DNA of 64,000 bases from Brevibacterium ihuae (GTDB lineage Bacteria; Actinomycetota; Actinomycetes; Actinomycetales; Brevibacteriaceae). Location of the stretch: NCBI RefSeq assembly GCF_900184225.1, contig NZ_FXWZ01000003.1, positions 574,872 to 638,871 on the forward strand, read 5' to 3'. The position numbers and the translations under genes were made by a program. The notes below the pieces were generated by a model. It searched no databases. It was not told the origin of the DNA and saw only the letters and a program-made list of their open reading frames with translations. Shown in pieces: positions 7,369 to 16,209 of this stretch; position 1 is the first letter of the stretch; each line of letters begins with the position of its first letter.

Positions 7369-8556
7369 ATGGATCCGAACGCCCCGCAGACCCCGGCCGA
7401 CGACGCGGTGCCGACAGGGGCCGAGGTGAGACCGAAAGGCACCGACGCCCCGGCCGACCACGCGGAGCCGACGGGTGCGGACATGCCGCTCGACGATGCG
7501 GCGCCGACCATCGATGAGCCGACGGGTATCGAGCCACCGGGCGGCGAGACCCCGGTAACGGACACGCCGCCGTCGAGCACTGACGCGCCGCCGCAGGAAC
7601 CGGACTGGCGGCCCGACCGGCTGGGCGAGGGGTACGAGTTCACCGACCTGCCCCTCGACGGCGGGGCGCACGCCACGCTCGTGGCCCACCGCGGGCAGCG
7701 CGCGGAGGACGGGCCGGCGGCCGGCCGCACCGTGCTCTACGTCCACGGCTGGTCGGACTACTTCTTCCAGCGGCCGCTCGCCGAGTACTGGGCGCAGCAG
7801 GGGGCCGCGTTCTACGCGGTCGACCTCCGCGGGCACGGTCGCAGCCTCGACCTCGACGACCCGGAGGCGCGTCCGGGCTACATCGAGGATCTCGCCGACT
7901 ACGACGCGGAGATCGAGGCCGCGCTCGCGATCATCGCCGCCGAGCATCCGCGCACCCGGCCCATCCTCGCCGGCCATTCGACGGGCGGCCTCACCCTCGC
8001 GCTGTGGGTGCACCGCAATCCCGGGCGTGCGGCGGCGCTCGTCCTCACCTCGCCGTGGCTCGAGTTCCAGTTCGACGCCGCCACCCGCCGTCTCATCACC
8101 CCGTGGCTCAAGTGGCGCTCCCGCCGTTCGGAGTCGGTGCCGATCAGGGTCCGGTTCCCCGACCACTATGCCCGGTCGGTCCTCCTGTCGCGCGGCAACC
8201 TCCCCTACGAGCTCGATCTCAAGCCGCCGAGCAGCTTCCCGATCTACCCCGCATGGATCAGCGCGGTCTTCGCCGGGCACGAGGCGGTGGAGAAGGGCCT
8301 GTCGATCACCATCCCGATCCTCGTCCAGATGTCGACGACCTCGGTGCGCGAGAAGGACTACAGCTCGGCGATGAGCGCCGCGGACATCGTGCTCGACGTC
8401 GACGTCCTCGCCCGTCGCGCCCCGTCGCTCGGCACCACGGTCGTCATCGAGCGGATCCCCGGCGCGATGCACGACGTCGTGCTCTCCGACAGCCCGGTGC
8501 GGAAGTCGGCCTTCGCCCGGATCACCCGGTTCCTCAACGGCTACCTGCAGCGCTGA
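7369..8556 (+). CDS. Alpha/beta hydrolase, S33/monoacylglycerol-lipase type, with long acidic N-tail
   Basis: The 395-residue protein has a disordered, Pro/Asp/Glu-rich N-terminal tail of about 78 residues with repeated (E/V)PTGA(E/D) motifs, followed by a complete alpha/beta hydrolase fold. Visible are the oxyanion region YVHGWSDY, the strand motif VDLRGHGRS and the nucleophile elbow GHSTGG with Ser204; the catalytic His is probably in GAMHDVVLSD near the end. Substrates in this family are lipid or peptide esters. There is no signal peptide, so it is probably cytosolic. The start follows a leaderless-type promoter; if that is wrong, the acidic tail could be shorter. Confidence 0.85.
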   Translation: MDPNAPQTPADDAVPTGAEVRPKGTDAPADHAEPTGADMPLDDAAPTIDEPTGIEPPGGETPVTDTPPSSTDAPPQEPDWRPDRLGEGYEFTDLPLDGGAHATLVAHRGQRAEDGPAAGRTVLYVHGWSDYFFQRPLAEYWAQQGAAFYAVDLRGHGRSLDLDDPEARPGYIEDLADYDAEIEAALAIIAAEHPRTRPILAGHSTGGLTLALWVHRNPGRAAALVLTSPWLEFQFDAATRRLITPWLKWRSRRSESVPIRVRFPDHYARSVLLSRGNLPYELDLKPPSSFPIYPAWISAVFAGHEAVEKGLSITIPILVQMSTTSVREKDYSSAMSAADIVLDVDVLARRAPSLGTTVVIERIPGAMHDVVLSDSPVRKSAFARITRFLNGYLQR

Positions 8557-8623
8557 GATCCGGCAGCCGACAAGATCGCGGACGAGCATCCCGTACCGCG
8601 GCCCAGCGGTCTACGATGACCCC

Positions 8624-9838
8624 ATGTCTGCTTCTTCCGATGTGTGGTTCCCGCGCCTCGCCGAGCGCGCCCAGGCCGGCCCGAGCGAACTCTCCGCGGT
8701 GCTCGCGCTCGCGGCCGCCGGCGGCGACCTCGTCGACTTCTCCGGCGGGTTCCCCGACCCCGCGCTGTTCGACACCCGGCTGCTCGCCGAGACCGCGGCG
8801 AAGGTCATCGAGACCGAGCCCGGGATCGCGCTCCAGTACGCCTCGAACACCGGACTGCCCGGCCTCAAGGAGATGCTGCGCCAGGACATCGCGCGCACGC
8901 AGTCGGTGACCCCGGCCGAGGACGAGCTCATCGTCACCTCCGGCGGCGTCGATGCGATGACCCTCGTGTCCAAGGCGATGCTCGACGTCGGCGACGCCGT
9001 GCTCGTCGAGGCGCCGTCCTATCTGGGAGCCTTCAGCGTGTTCCAGGCGCACGAGGGCCGCTGCCTCTCGATGCGCAACGACGAGCACGGACTCGTGCCG
9101 GACTCGGTGCTCGACGTCCTCGAGGACGCGCAACTGGGCGCATCGCGGCCGAAGTTCGTCTACGTCATCCCGGATTTCCAGAACCCGTCCGGACTGCGCC
9201 TGTCGGAGGAGCGACGGGAGCGCCTCGTCGAGATCTGCCGTCGTCACGGCCTGCTCATCCTCGAGGACATCGCCTACCGCGACCTCGCCTACGACGGCTC
9301 CTACTATCGGTCGATCTACGAGATCGGCCCCGACATCACCGTGCAGATCGGGACGTTCTCCAAGACCTTCACCCCGGGCACCCGGATGGGCTGGGCCTGC
9401 GGACCGGCGACGGTCATCGACGCGATGGCCCAGGCGAAGACGAACACCGACCAGTGCGCCGGGGCGCTGGGCCAGTGCATCCTCGAATCCCTGTTGCGCG
9501 AGGGCCACTACGTCGCGGCTCTGCCCGGCCTGCGCGAGGCCTATGCGACCCGCGCCCGCGCTCTCATGGCGGAGTTCGACGCGCAGCTCGAAGGACTCGC
9601 GACCTGGACCGTGCCGGAGGGTGGATTCTTCACCTGGCTCGATGTCCCGGGGATCGACACCCGGCAGCTCGCCGAGGCGGCAGTGGACTCCGGCGTCGCG
9701 TTCGTCCCCGGAGCACCGTTCTTCGCGGACCGGAAGCGGAGCTCGAACCTCCGCATGTCCTTCTCCCGCACCCCCACCGACCGGATGGCCGAGGGCGTGG
9801 CACGGCTCGTGCGCTCGATCGAGTCCGCCCGCGCCTGA
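8624..9838 (+). CDS. PLP-dependent aminotransferase, LysN/MocR-like class I
   Basis: A 404-residue fold-type I aminotransferase. PLP lysine K247 lies in QIGTFSKTFTPGTRMGW; the substrate-facing SGGFPDPALFD and the VTSGGVDAM cofactor motif place it with 2-aminoadipate/LysN-like transaminases, which resemble the C-domain of MocR regulators but lack the GntR DNA-binding domain. Such enzymes transfer amino groups from branched, aromatic or 2-amino-dicarboxylic acids to 2-oxoglutarate. Start ATG 8624 has TACGAT 6 nt upstream, so the mRNA is probably leaderless. The gene follows the hydrolase on the same strand but with its own promoter. Confidence 0.88.
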   Translation: MSASSDVWFPRLAERAQAGPSELSAVLALAAAGGDLVDFSGGFPDPALFDTRLLAETAAKVIETEPGIALQYASNTGLPGLKEMLRQDIARTQSVTPAEDELIVTSGGVDAMTLVSKAMLDVGDAVLVEAPSYLGAFSVFQAHEGRCLSMRNDEHGLVPDSVLDVLEDAQLGASRPKFVYVIPDFQNPSGLRLSEERRERLVEICRRHGLLILEDIAYRDLAYDGSYYRSIYEIGPDITVQIGTFSKTFTPGTRMGWACGPATVIDAMAQAKTNTDQCAGALGQCILESLLREGHYVAALPGLREAYATRARALMAEFDAQLEGLATWTVPEGGFFTWLDVPGIDTRQLAEAAVDSGVAFVPGAPFFADRKRSSNLRMSFSRTPTDRMAEGVARLVRSIESARA

Positions 9839-9851
9839 GAGCACCGGGCCG

Positions 9852-9902
9852 GGCGGCATCCGACACAAGGCGGCATCCGACACAAGGCGGCATCCGGCAC
9901 GG
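9852..9902. repeat. Three tandem copies of a 17-bp unit
   Basis: The unit GGCGGCATCCGACACAA occurs twice exactly (9852-9868, 9869-9885); a third, slightly altered copy (GGCGGCATCCGGCACGG) follows. It starts 13 nt after the stop of the aminotransferase gene, in the convergent gap before the TY-Chap-like gene. No hairpin is formed by the unit. Confidence 0.85.
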
Positions 9903-9941
9903 GCGCCTGCGCGCATGCGACCACCCGGGGTCCGGAACGTA

Positions 9942-10652
9942 TCAGGCCACCCGGGAGCGGACCCGTCGCTCCGTCCGGAGCGGGATGACCGCCGCATCCT
10001 CCACGTCGACCGGCTCACCGCCCTGCGGATCCGCTTCGAGGACGAACGTCCCCACCCGGAGCAGACCGGGGTCGCTCAGACCCCGCGACAGCAGCAGTCC
10101 CCGAATCGATTCCTCGACCGCGTACCGGGCGTCCGCGACCGCGGCCCGGTGCCAGTTGGGTGAGCTCGTCGCGATCTCCGAGGCCCGCATGGGCGGGGTC
10201 CAGCCGCGCTCGAGGAGCGGCTCCGCGTGCGACTCCCACACATCCCCGGGGAGGTACTCCTCGCTGACGATCTCCATCCAGTACCCGCGCGGGTTCGCCG
10301 CGATCTGGGCGTAGGGCCACGCGCAGTCCTCCGGAAGCGACCACAGCCGGTGCACCTCCGGGTTCGTCGACAGGATGCTCCGCTCGCCGAAGCTCGGCTG
10401 CGCCCACGGCTGCTCGACGCCGACGGAGCGCCGCAGGTCCCGCGCGAGCCGACCCCGCCGGACGGACGCGAAGGTCCCGTCGGATGCCCGGTCCGGTCGT
10501 TGGAGGCCGAGGACCTCGGACTCGCCGTACTCGATGAGCACGTACTGGTTCCACGTGCAGGCCCGCAGCCGCCGGACGGTGTCGTCGACGAGCTGGCGGA
10601 GGGATGCGGCACGGTCGGGAACCGGGCGGGGGTGCGCAGTACGGGTGGACAT
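9942..10652 (-). CDS. TY-Chap/YbjN-like protein of unknown function
   Basis: A 236-residue soluble protein. The second of two adjacent ATGs is chosen because GAGGAGG is 5 nt upstream of it. Residues 10-50 (RQLVDDTVRRLRACTWNQYV) and the aromatic-rich middle (EVHRLWSLPEDCAWPYAQIA, then PRGYWMEIVSEEYLPGDVW) resemble actinobacterial TY-Chap/T3SS-chaperone-like domains. I recognise the family only by general pattern, so treat the name as tentative. There is no signal peptide or membrane helix. A hairpin terminator and tRNA-Ser lie upstream, so the gene has its own promoter in 10656-10850. Confidence 0.6.
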   Translation of the reverse strand: MSTRTAHPRPVPDRAASLRQLVDDTVRRLRACTWNQYVLIEYGESEVLGLQRPDRASDGTFASVRRGRLARDLRRSVGVEQPWAQPSFGERSILSTNPEVHRLWSLPEDCAWPYAQIAANPRGYWMEIVSEEYLPGDVWESHAEPLLERGWTPPMRASEIATSSPNWHRAAVADARYAVEESIRGLLLSRGLSDPGLLRVGTFVLEADPQGGEPVDVEDAAVIPLRTERRVRSRVA

Positions 10653-10853
10653 CATTGCCTCCTCACGAGTGCGGTGCGTGTGAGGATCATCCTTGAGCGA
10701 GGCACGGACACGGGGTTCGGGCACGAAACCCGAACGGGAGCGGCGGCAGGATCGCACGAACGGTGCGAAGACCGGTCGCCAGCCACGGGTGCGCGGTTCG
10801 GCAGGCGCAGCCCGGGGTGCGGAACTCACCGATACGCGATTCCGGAGAACGAC

Positions 10854-10883
10854 GAAGCCCCGGGTCGGATGACCCGGGGCTTC
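10854..10883 (-). terminator. Terminator downstream of tRNA-Ser(CGA)
   Basis: GAAGCCCCGGGTC / GACCCGGGGCTTC form 13-bp perfect arms around GGAT, about 40 nt beyond the 3' end of the tRNA gene on its strand. Confidence 0.8.
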
Positions 10884-10921
10884 CATCTCATCAGGCGACG
10901 AATCGAACCTGACGGACAACG

Positions 10922-11009
10922 CGGTAGCGGTGGGATTTGAACCCACGGTACGGGGTTACCGTACACAACATTTCGAGTGTTGCACCTTCGGCCGCTCGGA
11001 CACGCTACC
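10922..11009 (-). tRNA. tRNA-Ser, anticodon CGA
   Basis: An 88-nt class II tRNA. The acceptor stem GGTAGCG pairs with CGCTACC and the discriminator base is G, as required for serine. The anticodon stem CAACA/TGTTG closes the loop CTCGAAA, giving anticodon CGA (reads UCG). The long variable arm GTACGG-TAACC-CCGTAC and the T-loop GGTTCAAATCC are intact. CCA is not encoded. Confidence 0.95.
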
Positions 11010-11114
11010 GTCGGATACTCTACCCGGATCCGCCCGTGCGACCCAAATCGGGCCCGGAGCGCACGCGACGCCGCAGTCGGACACCCGCACCGCAGACGTG
11101 CCGTGATGCCTCCC

Positions 11115-11546
11115 TCAGCGGCGGGCGTCGAAGAAGCCGCGCAGCCGCTCCGCGCACACCTCGGCGAGCACCCCGGCGTAGACCTCGGGGCGGTGCAGCG
11201 AGCCCCGGTCCCGCGGCAGGTCCCACACGGACCCGCAGGCGCCGGCCTTGTCGTCGTACGCGCCGAACACGATCCGCCCGACCCGTGCGGCGACCGCGGC
11301 TCCGGCGCACATCGCGCAGGGCTCGAGGGTGACGACGAGGGTCGCCCCGGTCAGCCGCCACGCCTGCGCCGACCGGCCGGCCGCACGGAGCGCGACGATC
11401 TCCGCATGGGCGGTGGGATCGTGGTCGACCTCACGGCGGTTGAAGCCCGCCCCGAGCACGCGGCCCTGGGCGGACACGACGACCGCGCCCACGGGCACAT
11501 CGTCGCCGTCGCTCGCGAGCGAGGCCTGGGTGAGCGCGATCCGCAT
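11115..11546 (-). CDS. tadA: tRNA-adenosine deaminase TadA
   Basis: This enzyme converts A34 of tRNA-Arg(ACG) to inosine; the substrate tRNA gene is present at 34864-34936. From the ATG the protein is 143 residues. Zinc ligands and proton shuttle are H47-A-E49 (TAHAEIVAL) and P-C77-A-M-C80. Homologous TadA proteins have an EHExWM stretch before the first helix, and the same frame here carries ERPEHEAW immediately upstream of the ATG. The true start may therefore be CTG 11576, which would overlap the upstream stop as CTGA. The gene is co-transcribed with the TadA-associated gene. Confidence 0.93.
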   Translation of the reverse strand: MRIALTQASLASDGDDVPVGAVVVSAQGRVLGAGFNRREVDHDPTAHAEIVALRAAGRSAQAWRLTGATLVVTLEPCAMCAGAAVAARVGRIVFGAYDDKAGACGSVWDLPRDRGSLHRPEVYAGVLAEVCAERLRGFFDARR

Positions 11547-11572
11547 CCAGGCCTCGTGCTCCGGCCGCTCGA

Positions 11573-12136
11573 TCAGCGGGCGGCCTCGAGCTGATCCGCG
11601 AAGCCGACGGCCTCGCCGACGTGCGCGACGACGCGCGCCGGATCGGATGCGTGGGTCTGCGCCTGTTCGAGGAGCTCCTCGGCGGGAACCCCGAGGTCCG
11701 CGAACACGTCGGCGTCCCCGCCCCATTCGGCGTCGTCCTCGAGATCGAGCATGGGGACGACCTCGTCGTCCTCCTCGTCGTCGACCTCGGCATCCTCGTC
11801 CGCGACGGGCGCGGCCGACTCCTCCTCGATGTCCTCGTCGGACTCGTACTCGTCCTGCCGGGCGTCGAGGTAGTCGACGAACAGCTCCGCGAAGGGACTC
11901 TCCGCCACTGCGTGCACGTCCGACAGGAAGACCTTGACCTCGTCCGCGGCGGAGAGGCGCACGAGCGCGAACCACTCGTCCTCGTGCTCGATGACGGCGA
12001 CGGCCTCACCCTCGTCCTCACCCCCGGAGCGCATGGTCTCGAGGAGGTCGTCGAGATTCGCCGCATCGCGGATGTCGTAGTCGACGGCGCGGTAGCCACC
12101 GGAGGAGTGCGACAGGACTGCAGTGAAGTAAGCCAT
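11573..12136 (-). CDS. tRNA-adenosine-deaminase-associated protein
   Basis: A 187-residue acidic protein of the family that sits directly upstream of tadA in many actinobacteria. The N-terminal half ([47 protein letters not shown]) is the conserved domain. Residues 110-150 form a strongly acidic, probably disordered linker, and the C-terminal helices ([16 protein letters not shown]) follow. Its biochemical role is not known; the name reflects gene neighbourhood. CAGAAT 6 nt before the ATG suggests a leaderless start. Its stop overlaps the likely CTG start of tadA. Confidence 0.85.
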   Translation of the reverse strand: MAYFTAVLSHSSGGYRAVDYDIRDAANLDDLLETMRSGGEDEGEAVAVIEHEDEWFALVRLSAADEVKVFLSDVHAVAESPFAELFVDYLDARQDEYESDEDIEEESAAPVADEDAEVDDEEDDEVVPMLDLEDDAEWGGDADVFADLGVPAEELLEQAQTHASDPARVVAHVGEAVGFADQLEAAR

Positions 12137-12319
12137 GCCCCTATTCTGTCCCCTCCGACATCCGGTCGGCCCCGCCCGCACACCGGCTACCTGCCGTACC
12201 CGCGCGCAGGCCCCCACCGCACCCGTGCGGCGGCCACTGGGCCGCCCACCGCGCTCGCGCGACCGTCCTCGGCGACCGGCGCATCCCCGCGGTCGCCGCG
12301 GTCCGGTAGATTCGGGACC

Positions 12320-12955
12320 ATGCATCTTCACGTGGTCGACCACCCGCTCATCGCCCATAAGCTCACCGTGCTCCGCGACGAGCGCACCGACTCCGCGCGC
12401 TTCCGGCTGCTCACCGATGAGCTCGTCATGCTCCTCGCCTACGAGGCGACCCGCAGCATCCGGGTCGAGGAGAAGGTCATCAGCACCCCGGTGAGTCAGA
12501 TGACCGGCACCGGCCTGTCGAACCCGCGCCCCGTCGTGGTGCCGATCCTCCGCGCTGGCCTCGGCATGCTCGAGGGCCTGCTGCGGATGCTGCCGACCGC
12601 CGAGGTCGGCTTCCTCGGGATGGTCCGCGACGACGAGACCTTCGAGGTCACCGCCTATGCCGAGCGCCTGCCCACCGACCTGTCCGGGCGGCAGATCTTC
12701 ATCATCGACCCGATGCTCGCCACCGGCGGCACGCTAGCGATGGCGATCGACTACCTGCTGGCCCGCGGCGTCTCCGAGGTCACCGCGATCTGTCTGGTGA
12801 GTGCGCCGGAAGGGGTCGAGCACATCGAGAAGACCTACGCCGGCCGCGCCGACGTCACCGTCTACACGGCCGCGCTCGACGAGAAGCTCAACGAGAACGG
12901 GTACATCGTCCCGGGTCTCGGCGACGCCGGCGACCGGATGTACGGAGTCGTCTGA
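12320..12955 (+). CDS. upp: Uracil phosphoribosyltransferase
   Basis: Converts uracil and PRPP to UMP in pyrimidine salvage. The 211-residue length matches the family. The PRPP-binding loop is [11 protein letters not shown] (residues 128-138), the uracil-binding end is [17 protein letters not shown], and [12 protein letters not shown] is also conserved. A TAGATT -10 box ends 7 nt before the ATG and there is no Shine-Dalgarno sequence, so a leaderless mRNA is likely. It diverges from the tadA pair. Confidence 0.96.
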   Translation: MHLHVVDHPLIAHKLTVLRDERTDSARFRLLTDELVMLLAYEATRSIRVEEKVISTPVSQMTGTGLSNPRPVVVPILRAGLGMLEGLLRMLPTAEVGFLGMVRDDETFEVTAYAERLPTDLSGRQIFIIDPMLATGGTLAMAIDYLLARGVSEVTAICLVSAPEGVEHIEKTYAGRADVTVYTAALDEKLNENGYIVPGLGDAGDRMYGVV

Positions 12956-13097
12956 CCCGCAGCGGACCGCAGCCGCTCAATCTTCCCCGCTCCCCCATCC
13001 CGCTAGCTCTGCCCCGGGCGTCACATTCGGTCATATTCGACCGTGTCGACACCCGGATGCTTGCCGTTCGTTCTCCGCGTGAAGAATAATGACGAAC

Positions 13098-13199
13098 ATG
13101 TCCGATTCCCTCCGCCTCGCGCGCAACCGCCCCGTGCGCTGCCCGCACCGATGTCCGCAGGACCGGTGGGCACAGCGCATGCTGTGCGTTCGCGATTGA
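13098..13199 (+). other. 33-codon reading frame before the winged-helix regulator
   Basis: ATG 13098 opens a short frame (MSDSLRLARNRPVR...) ending at TGA 13197. It is in a different frame from the regulator that follows and may be a leader peptide, or the original N-terminus of that regulator separated by a frameshift. The rest of the 12956-13239 gap shows no gene or clear terminator. Confidence 0.3.
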
Positions 13200-13239
13200 C
13201 ACCCTCACGCCACGTGGTCGCGAACGGACTCCCTCCCGA

Positions 13240-13926
13240 GTGGCATCGCACGCATGGCACCGGCGCGCACCGCGCCGCCCGCTGCGAGGGGCGGCGCGCG
13301 GCATCGTGCTCTACATCGGACTCGACGAGGCCAAGGCTGCGGCCGACGGCACGAACCTCGCCGCGATCGCCCAGGCGCTCCAGGAGTACGCGCGGGAGCT
13401 GTCCTCGCAGGCCGACACCCAGGCCGTCATCGCGCTCGCACCCGACGGCCCGGGCAGGGATCTCGACGCCGTGCGAGCGGTCGCGATCGGCTCCCCGGCC
13501 GCCACCGGGACCCCCGCCGGCAGGCACGGCCCCGTGCGCTCGCGCGTCCCGGCCCGCATGCATCCGCCCGCTGCGAGCGAGGATCTCGCACCCACCGGCA
13601 CTCCGGAGCACCAGCTCCGGATCGACATCCCGCGCCGCGAGGTGCACGTCGACGGGGAGATCTCCCCGCTCACGACGAAGGAGTTCGACCTCCTCGCCAC
13701 CCTCGTCTCCCATCCCGGCGAGACGCTGTCGCGCCTCGATCTCATCGACAGCCTGTGGGGAGGATCCGACGAGGCGCCGGACGAGCGCACCGTCGACGTG
13801 CACGTGCGGCGGCTCCGCAAGCGGCTCGGAGGCTTCTCCTCGGTGGTCCGCACCATCCGGGGCGGCGGCTACCGGTTCGACGAGCACCCCGACGTCCTCG
13901 TCTGGCGCGCCACCGCCTCGCGCTGA
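13240..13926 (+). CDS. Winged-helix transcriptional regulator, OmpR-type DNA-binding domain without a normal receiver
   Basis: The 228-residue product has a C-terminal Trans_reg_C winged helix (about residues 125-218: PLTTKEFDLLATLVSH, LDLIDSLWGG, DERTVDVHVRRLRKRL, IRTIRGGGYRF). The N-terminal 100 residues (VLYIGLDEAKAAADGTNLAA, ALQEYARELS) do not show the Asp-phosphorylation pocket of response regulators, so it is an orphan winged-helix protein. Start is uncertain: GTG 13240 gives an Arg/Pro-rich leader, GTG 13306 begins exactly at VLYIGLDE. No sensor kinase is adjacent. Targets unknown. Confidence 0.8.
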   Translation: MASHAWHRRAPRRPLRGAARGIVLYIGLDEAKAAADGTNLAAIAQALQEYARELSSQADTQAVIALAPDGPGRDLDAVRAVAIGSPAATGTPAGRHGPVRSRVPARMHPPAASEDLAPTGTPEHQLRIDIPRREVHVDGEISPLTTKEFDLLATLVSHPGETLSRLDLIDSLWGGSDEAPDERTVDVHVRRLRKRLGGFSSVVRTIRGGGYRFDEHPDVLVWRATASR

Positions 13927-13928
13927 GC

Positions 13929-13952
13929 CCCGGAGGCCCGGGGGCCTCCGGG
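13929..13952 (+). terminator. Terminator after the winged-helix regulator
   Basis: CCCGGAGGCCC / GGGCCTCCGGG inverted repeat with a 2-nt loop, starting 3 nt after the stop codon. There is no T-run, as is common in GC-rich actinobacteria. Confidence 0.65.
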
Positions 13953-14046
13953 CGTCAGGGCGGCCTCGGGAGCGTGTCCGAGGTCACCCTCCCGACCCCC
14001 GTCCCCTCCAGCCTTTCGTCAGCTTCCGGACATACACTCGATCGCG

Positions 14047-14967
14047 ATGTCCGCTTCTCGTAACCCCTCCAGTGGGATCCTCGTTTTCGTCGTCGGAGCC
14101 CTGCTCGCCGCTCTCCTCGCGATGCACGAGCTCGTCCCGACCACCCGGGGTCTCGCCCTCGTCATCGAGTCCGCCCTGCCGTGGACCGGTGTCCTCATCG
14201 TGCTGCTCTTCATCGTGGCGCTGTTCCGCTTCTCGGTGCTCAGCATCATCGGCGTGCTCCTGCCCGCCCTCGTCTGGTTCATGATGTTCGGCGGCTACCT
14301 GCGACCGGCCGACGTCCCCGAGGACGCGGATATCGTCGTCGCCAGCCAGAACGTCGGGGCCAGGATGCCGCAGCCCACCGCGACCGCACAGAGCATCATC
14401 GACCGGTCACCCGACATCGTCGCGGTGCAGGAGATCGAGTCGCTGTCCGGGGACATCATCACCGAGCAGCTGTCCGCGCACTTCCCGCACTCGGCCGAGG
14501 AGGACACGATCGGCATCTGGTCGCAGTGGCCGATGACGGAGCCGACGGAGATCGACCTCGGCATCCAGTGGACGCGCGCGATCGCGACGACGATCAGCAC
14601 CGACCACGGGGACGTGCGGTTCTACAGCGTCCACCTGCCGTCGGTGCGGCCGGGACAGGAATCGCTGCGGAACAACGCGCTCGCCCGGCTCAGCGAAGCG
14701 ATCGAGTCCGACGGCGCCGAGCGCGTGATCGTCGCCGGGGACTTCAACTCGGGCAACACCGACCGCTACTTCGAGCAGCTCGACGACGGGCTCACCGGCA
14801 CCCGCGAAGCGGTGGGCGGAGGCTTCGGCTTCACCTGGCCGTCGATCTTCCCCGTCGTCCGCCTCGACCACATCATGGTCCGCGGTCTCGATCCGGTGGG
14901 CGACCTCGTCCTCGATCGCGGAACGAGCGATCACCGCGCGATCGTCGGCTTCATCGACGTCCCCTGA
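14047..14967 (+). CDS. Membrane-anchored endonuclease/exonuclease/phosphatase-family protein
   Basis: The 306-residue protein has three N-terminal membrane helices (about 10-29, 38-60, 63-82) and an extracytoplasmic EEP domain. Metal and catalytic motifs are SQNVG (100-104), VQEIES (127-132), VAGDFNSGN, RLDHIMV and the final SDHRAIV, all conserved in Mg-dependent phosphodiesterases. The family ranges from DNase I-like nucleases to lipid phosphatases, so the substrate is open. A TACACT box lies 7 nt before the ATG, giving a probable leaderless transcript. It faces marP tail to tail. Confidence 0.88.
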   Translation: MSASRNPSSGILVFVVGALLAALLAMHELVPTTRGLALVIESALPWTGVLIVLLFIVALFRFSVLSIIGVLLPALVWFMMFGGYLRPADVPEDADIVVASQNVGARMPQPTATAQSIIDRSPDIVAVQEIESLSGDIITEQLSAHFPHSAEEDTIGIWSQWPMTEPTEIDLGIQWTRAIATTISTDHGDVRFYSVHLPSVRPGQESLRNNALARLSEAIESDGAERVIVAGDFNSGNTDRYFEQLDDGLTGTREAVGGGFGFTWPSIFPVVRLDHIMVRGLDPVGDLVLDRGTSDHRAIVGFIDVP

Positions 14968-14997
14968 CCGAGCCGTCCGTCCGCGGCGGTCGGCGGC

Positions 14998-16209
14998 TCA
15001 GCCGGATTCGACCGGCGACCGTACCGCGCAGTCGCCGGTGCCCACCGGGTCGGTGCGCTCGAGCGCCCCGCGCAGGGTTCCGTCGATCTCGTCGAGCGTG
15101 AGGGCGTAGCCGGTCTCCGGGTCGGATGCCGACCGCGCGAACACCATGCCCACGACCCGGCCCTCCGCGTCGAGCATCGGCCCGCCCGAGTTGCCCGGCC
15201 GGATGATCCCCCGCACGGAGTACACCTCGCGGACCACGGTGCCGTCGTTGTAGATGTCGAGGCCTCGGGCATCGAGGCGGTCGCGCACGCGGGTCGGGGA
15301 GATCGTGTAGGGCCCGTTCTCCGGGAATCCGACGACCACCGAGTCTGCGCCGACAGTGAGCTCGCCACCGAGATCGAGCTCCGGGGCCGCGAGCTCGGGC
15401 ACCCGCAGCACCGCGACGTCGAGGGCGGGATCGAAGGCGACGACCTCGGCCGGGTACGGCTGGCCGGTGCCGCCCACCTGGACGATGGTCGACCGGGTGC
15501 CGGCGACCACGTGCGCGTTCGTCGCGACCATCCCGGGCTCGTACACCCAGCCGGTCCCCTCCTGCAGCGCCCCGCACTCGGTGTCCGTGGTGACGACCTT
15601 GACCACGGAGTCGTCGACCTCGCGGCCGACCGCCACCATCGATTCGCTCGGCTCGCCCACCCCGCGGATCTGCTCGGGCTGTCCCTGGAACACCTGCGGG
15701 AACCCGGTGTCGGCGAGCGCGGTGCCGATGCTGCCGAGCGCCTCGGTCGAGGTGATGGGGGCGAACCTGTCGAGCCCGGCGATGATCGACGACTCGGCGG
15801 TCCAGCGGTTGAGGGTGAGGAGCGGCGTCGTCGTCACCCAGCCGGCGGCGAGCCAGATGATGAGGGTGAAGGCCACGAGTCCGGAGGCGCCGCCGCCGAG
15901 CGCGTCGATGCCCCGGCCCCAGCGGGTGGGGATGCGGTCGCGCAGGGTGGCGCCGAGGAAGCCGCCCACCCCGGAGAGGACCACGCCGAGCACGAGCGGG
16001 AGCGCCACCGTGAGTCCGGGCATCGTGGACTCGTCGAGCCATCCCTGCCCGGTGAGGAGATCGGCGGTCCACGGCCCGAGGAACCGGCCGGCCACGAGCC
16101 CCAGGAAGAACCCGGCGACGGCTCCGCCGCCGGCGAGGAAGCCCTGCTGCCAGCCGAGGAGGACGGAGAGCAGCGCGAGGGCGACGAGGACGATGTCGAC
16201 GGGGGCCAT
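14998..16209 (-). CDS. marP: MarP-family membrane serine protease (acid/oxidative stress resistance)
   Basis: 403 residues. The first 130 form a CvpA-like domain with four membrane helices; the rest is a trypsin-like periplasmic protease. The catalytic triad is H233 (ATNAHVVAG), D264 (ALDVAVLRV) and S341 (RPGNSGGPML). Cys212 and Cys394 correspond to the regulatory disulfide pair of Mycobacterium tuberculosis MarP (Rv3671c), which has nearly the same residue numbers. MarP cleaves a peptidoglycan hydrolase to keep cytoplasmic pH in acid. Its ATG directly abuts the TAG stop of prsW, so the two proteases are translationally linked. Confidence 0.93.
   Translation of the reverse strand: MAPVDIVLVALALLSVLLGWQQGFLAGGGAVAGFFLGLVAGRFLGPWTADLLTGQGWLDESTMPGLTVALPLVLGVVLSGVGGFLGATLRDRIPTRWGRGIDALGGGASGLVAFTLIIWLAAGWVTTTPLLTLNRWTAESSIIAGLDRFAPITSTEALGSIGTALADTGFPQVFQGQPEQIRGVGEPSESMVAVGREVDDSVVKVVTTDTECGALQEGTGWVYEPGMVATNAHVVAGTRSTIVQVGGTGQPYPAEVVAFDPALDVAVLRVPELAAPELDLGGELTVGADSVVVGFPENGPYTISPTRVRDRLDARGLDIYNDGTVVREVYSVRGIIRPGNSGGPMLDAEGRVVGMVFARSASDPETGYALTLDEIDGTLRGALERTDPVGTGDCAVRSPVESG

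Noticed and set aside
10227..10940. 237-codon plus-strand frame beside tRNA-Ser
   Set aside because: It is antisense to the TY-Chap-like gene and runs into the tRNA terminator; no motif or start signal.
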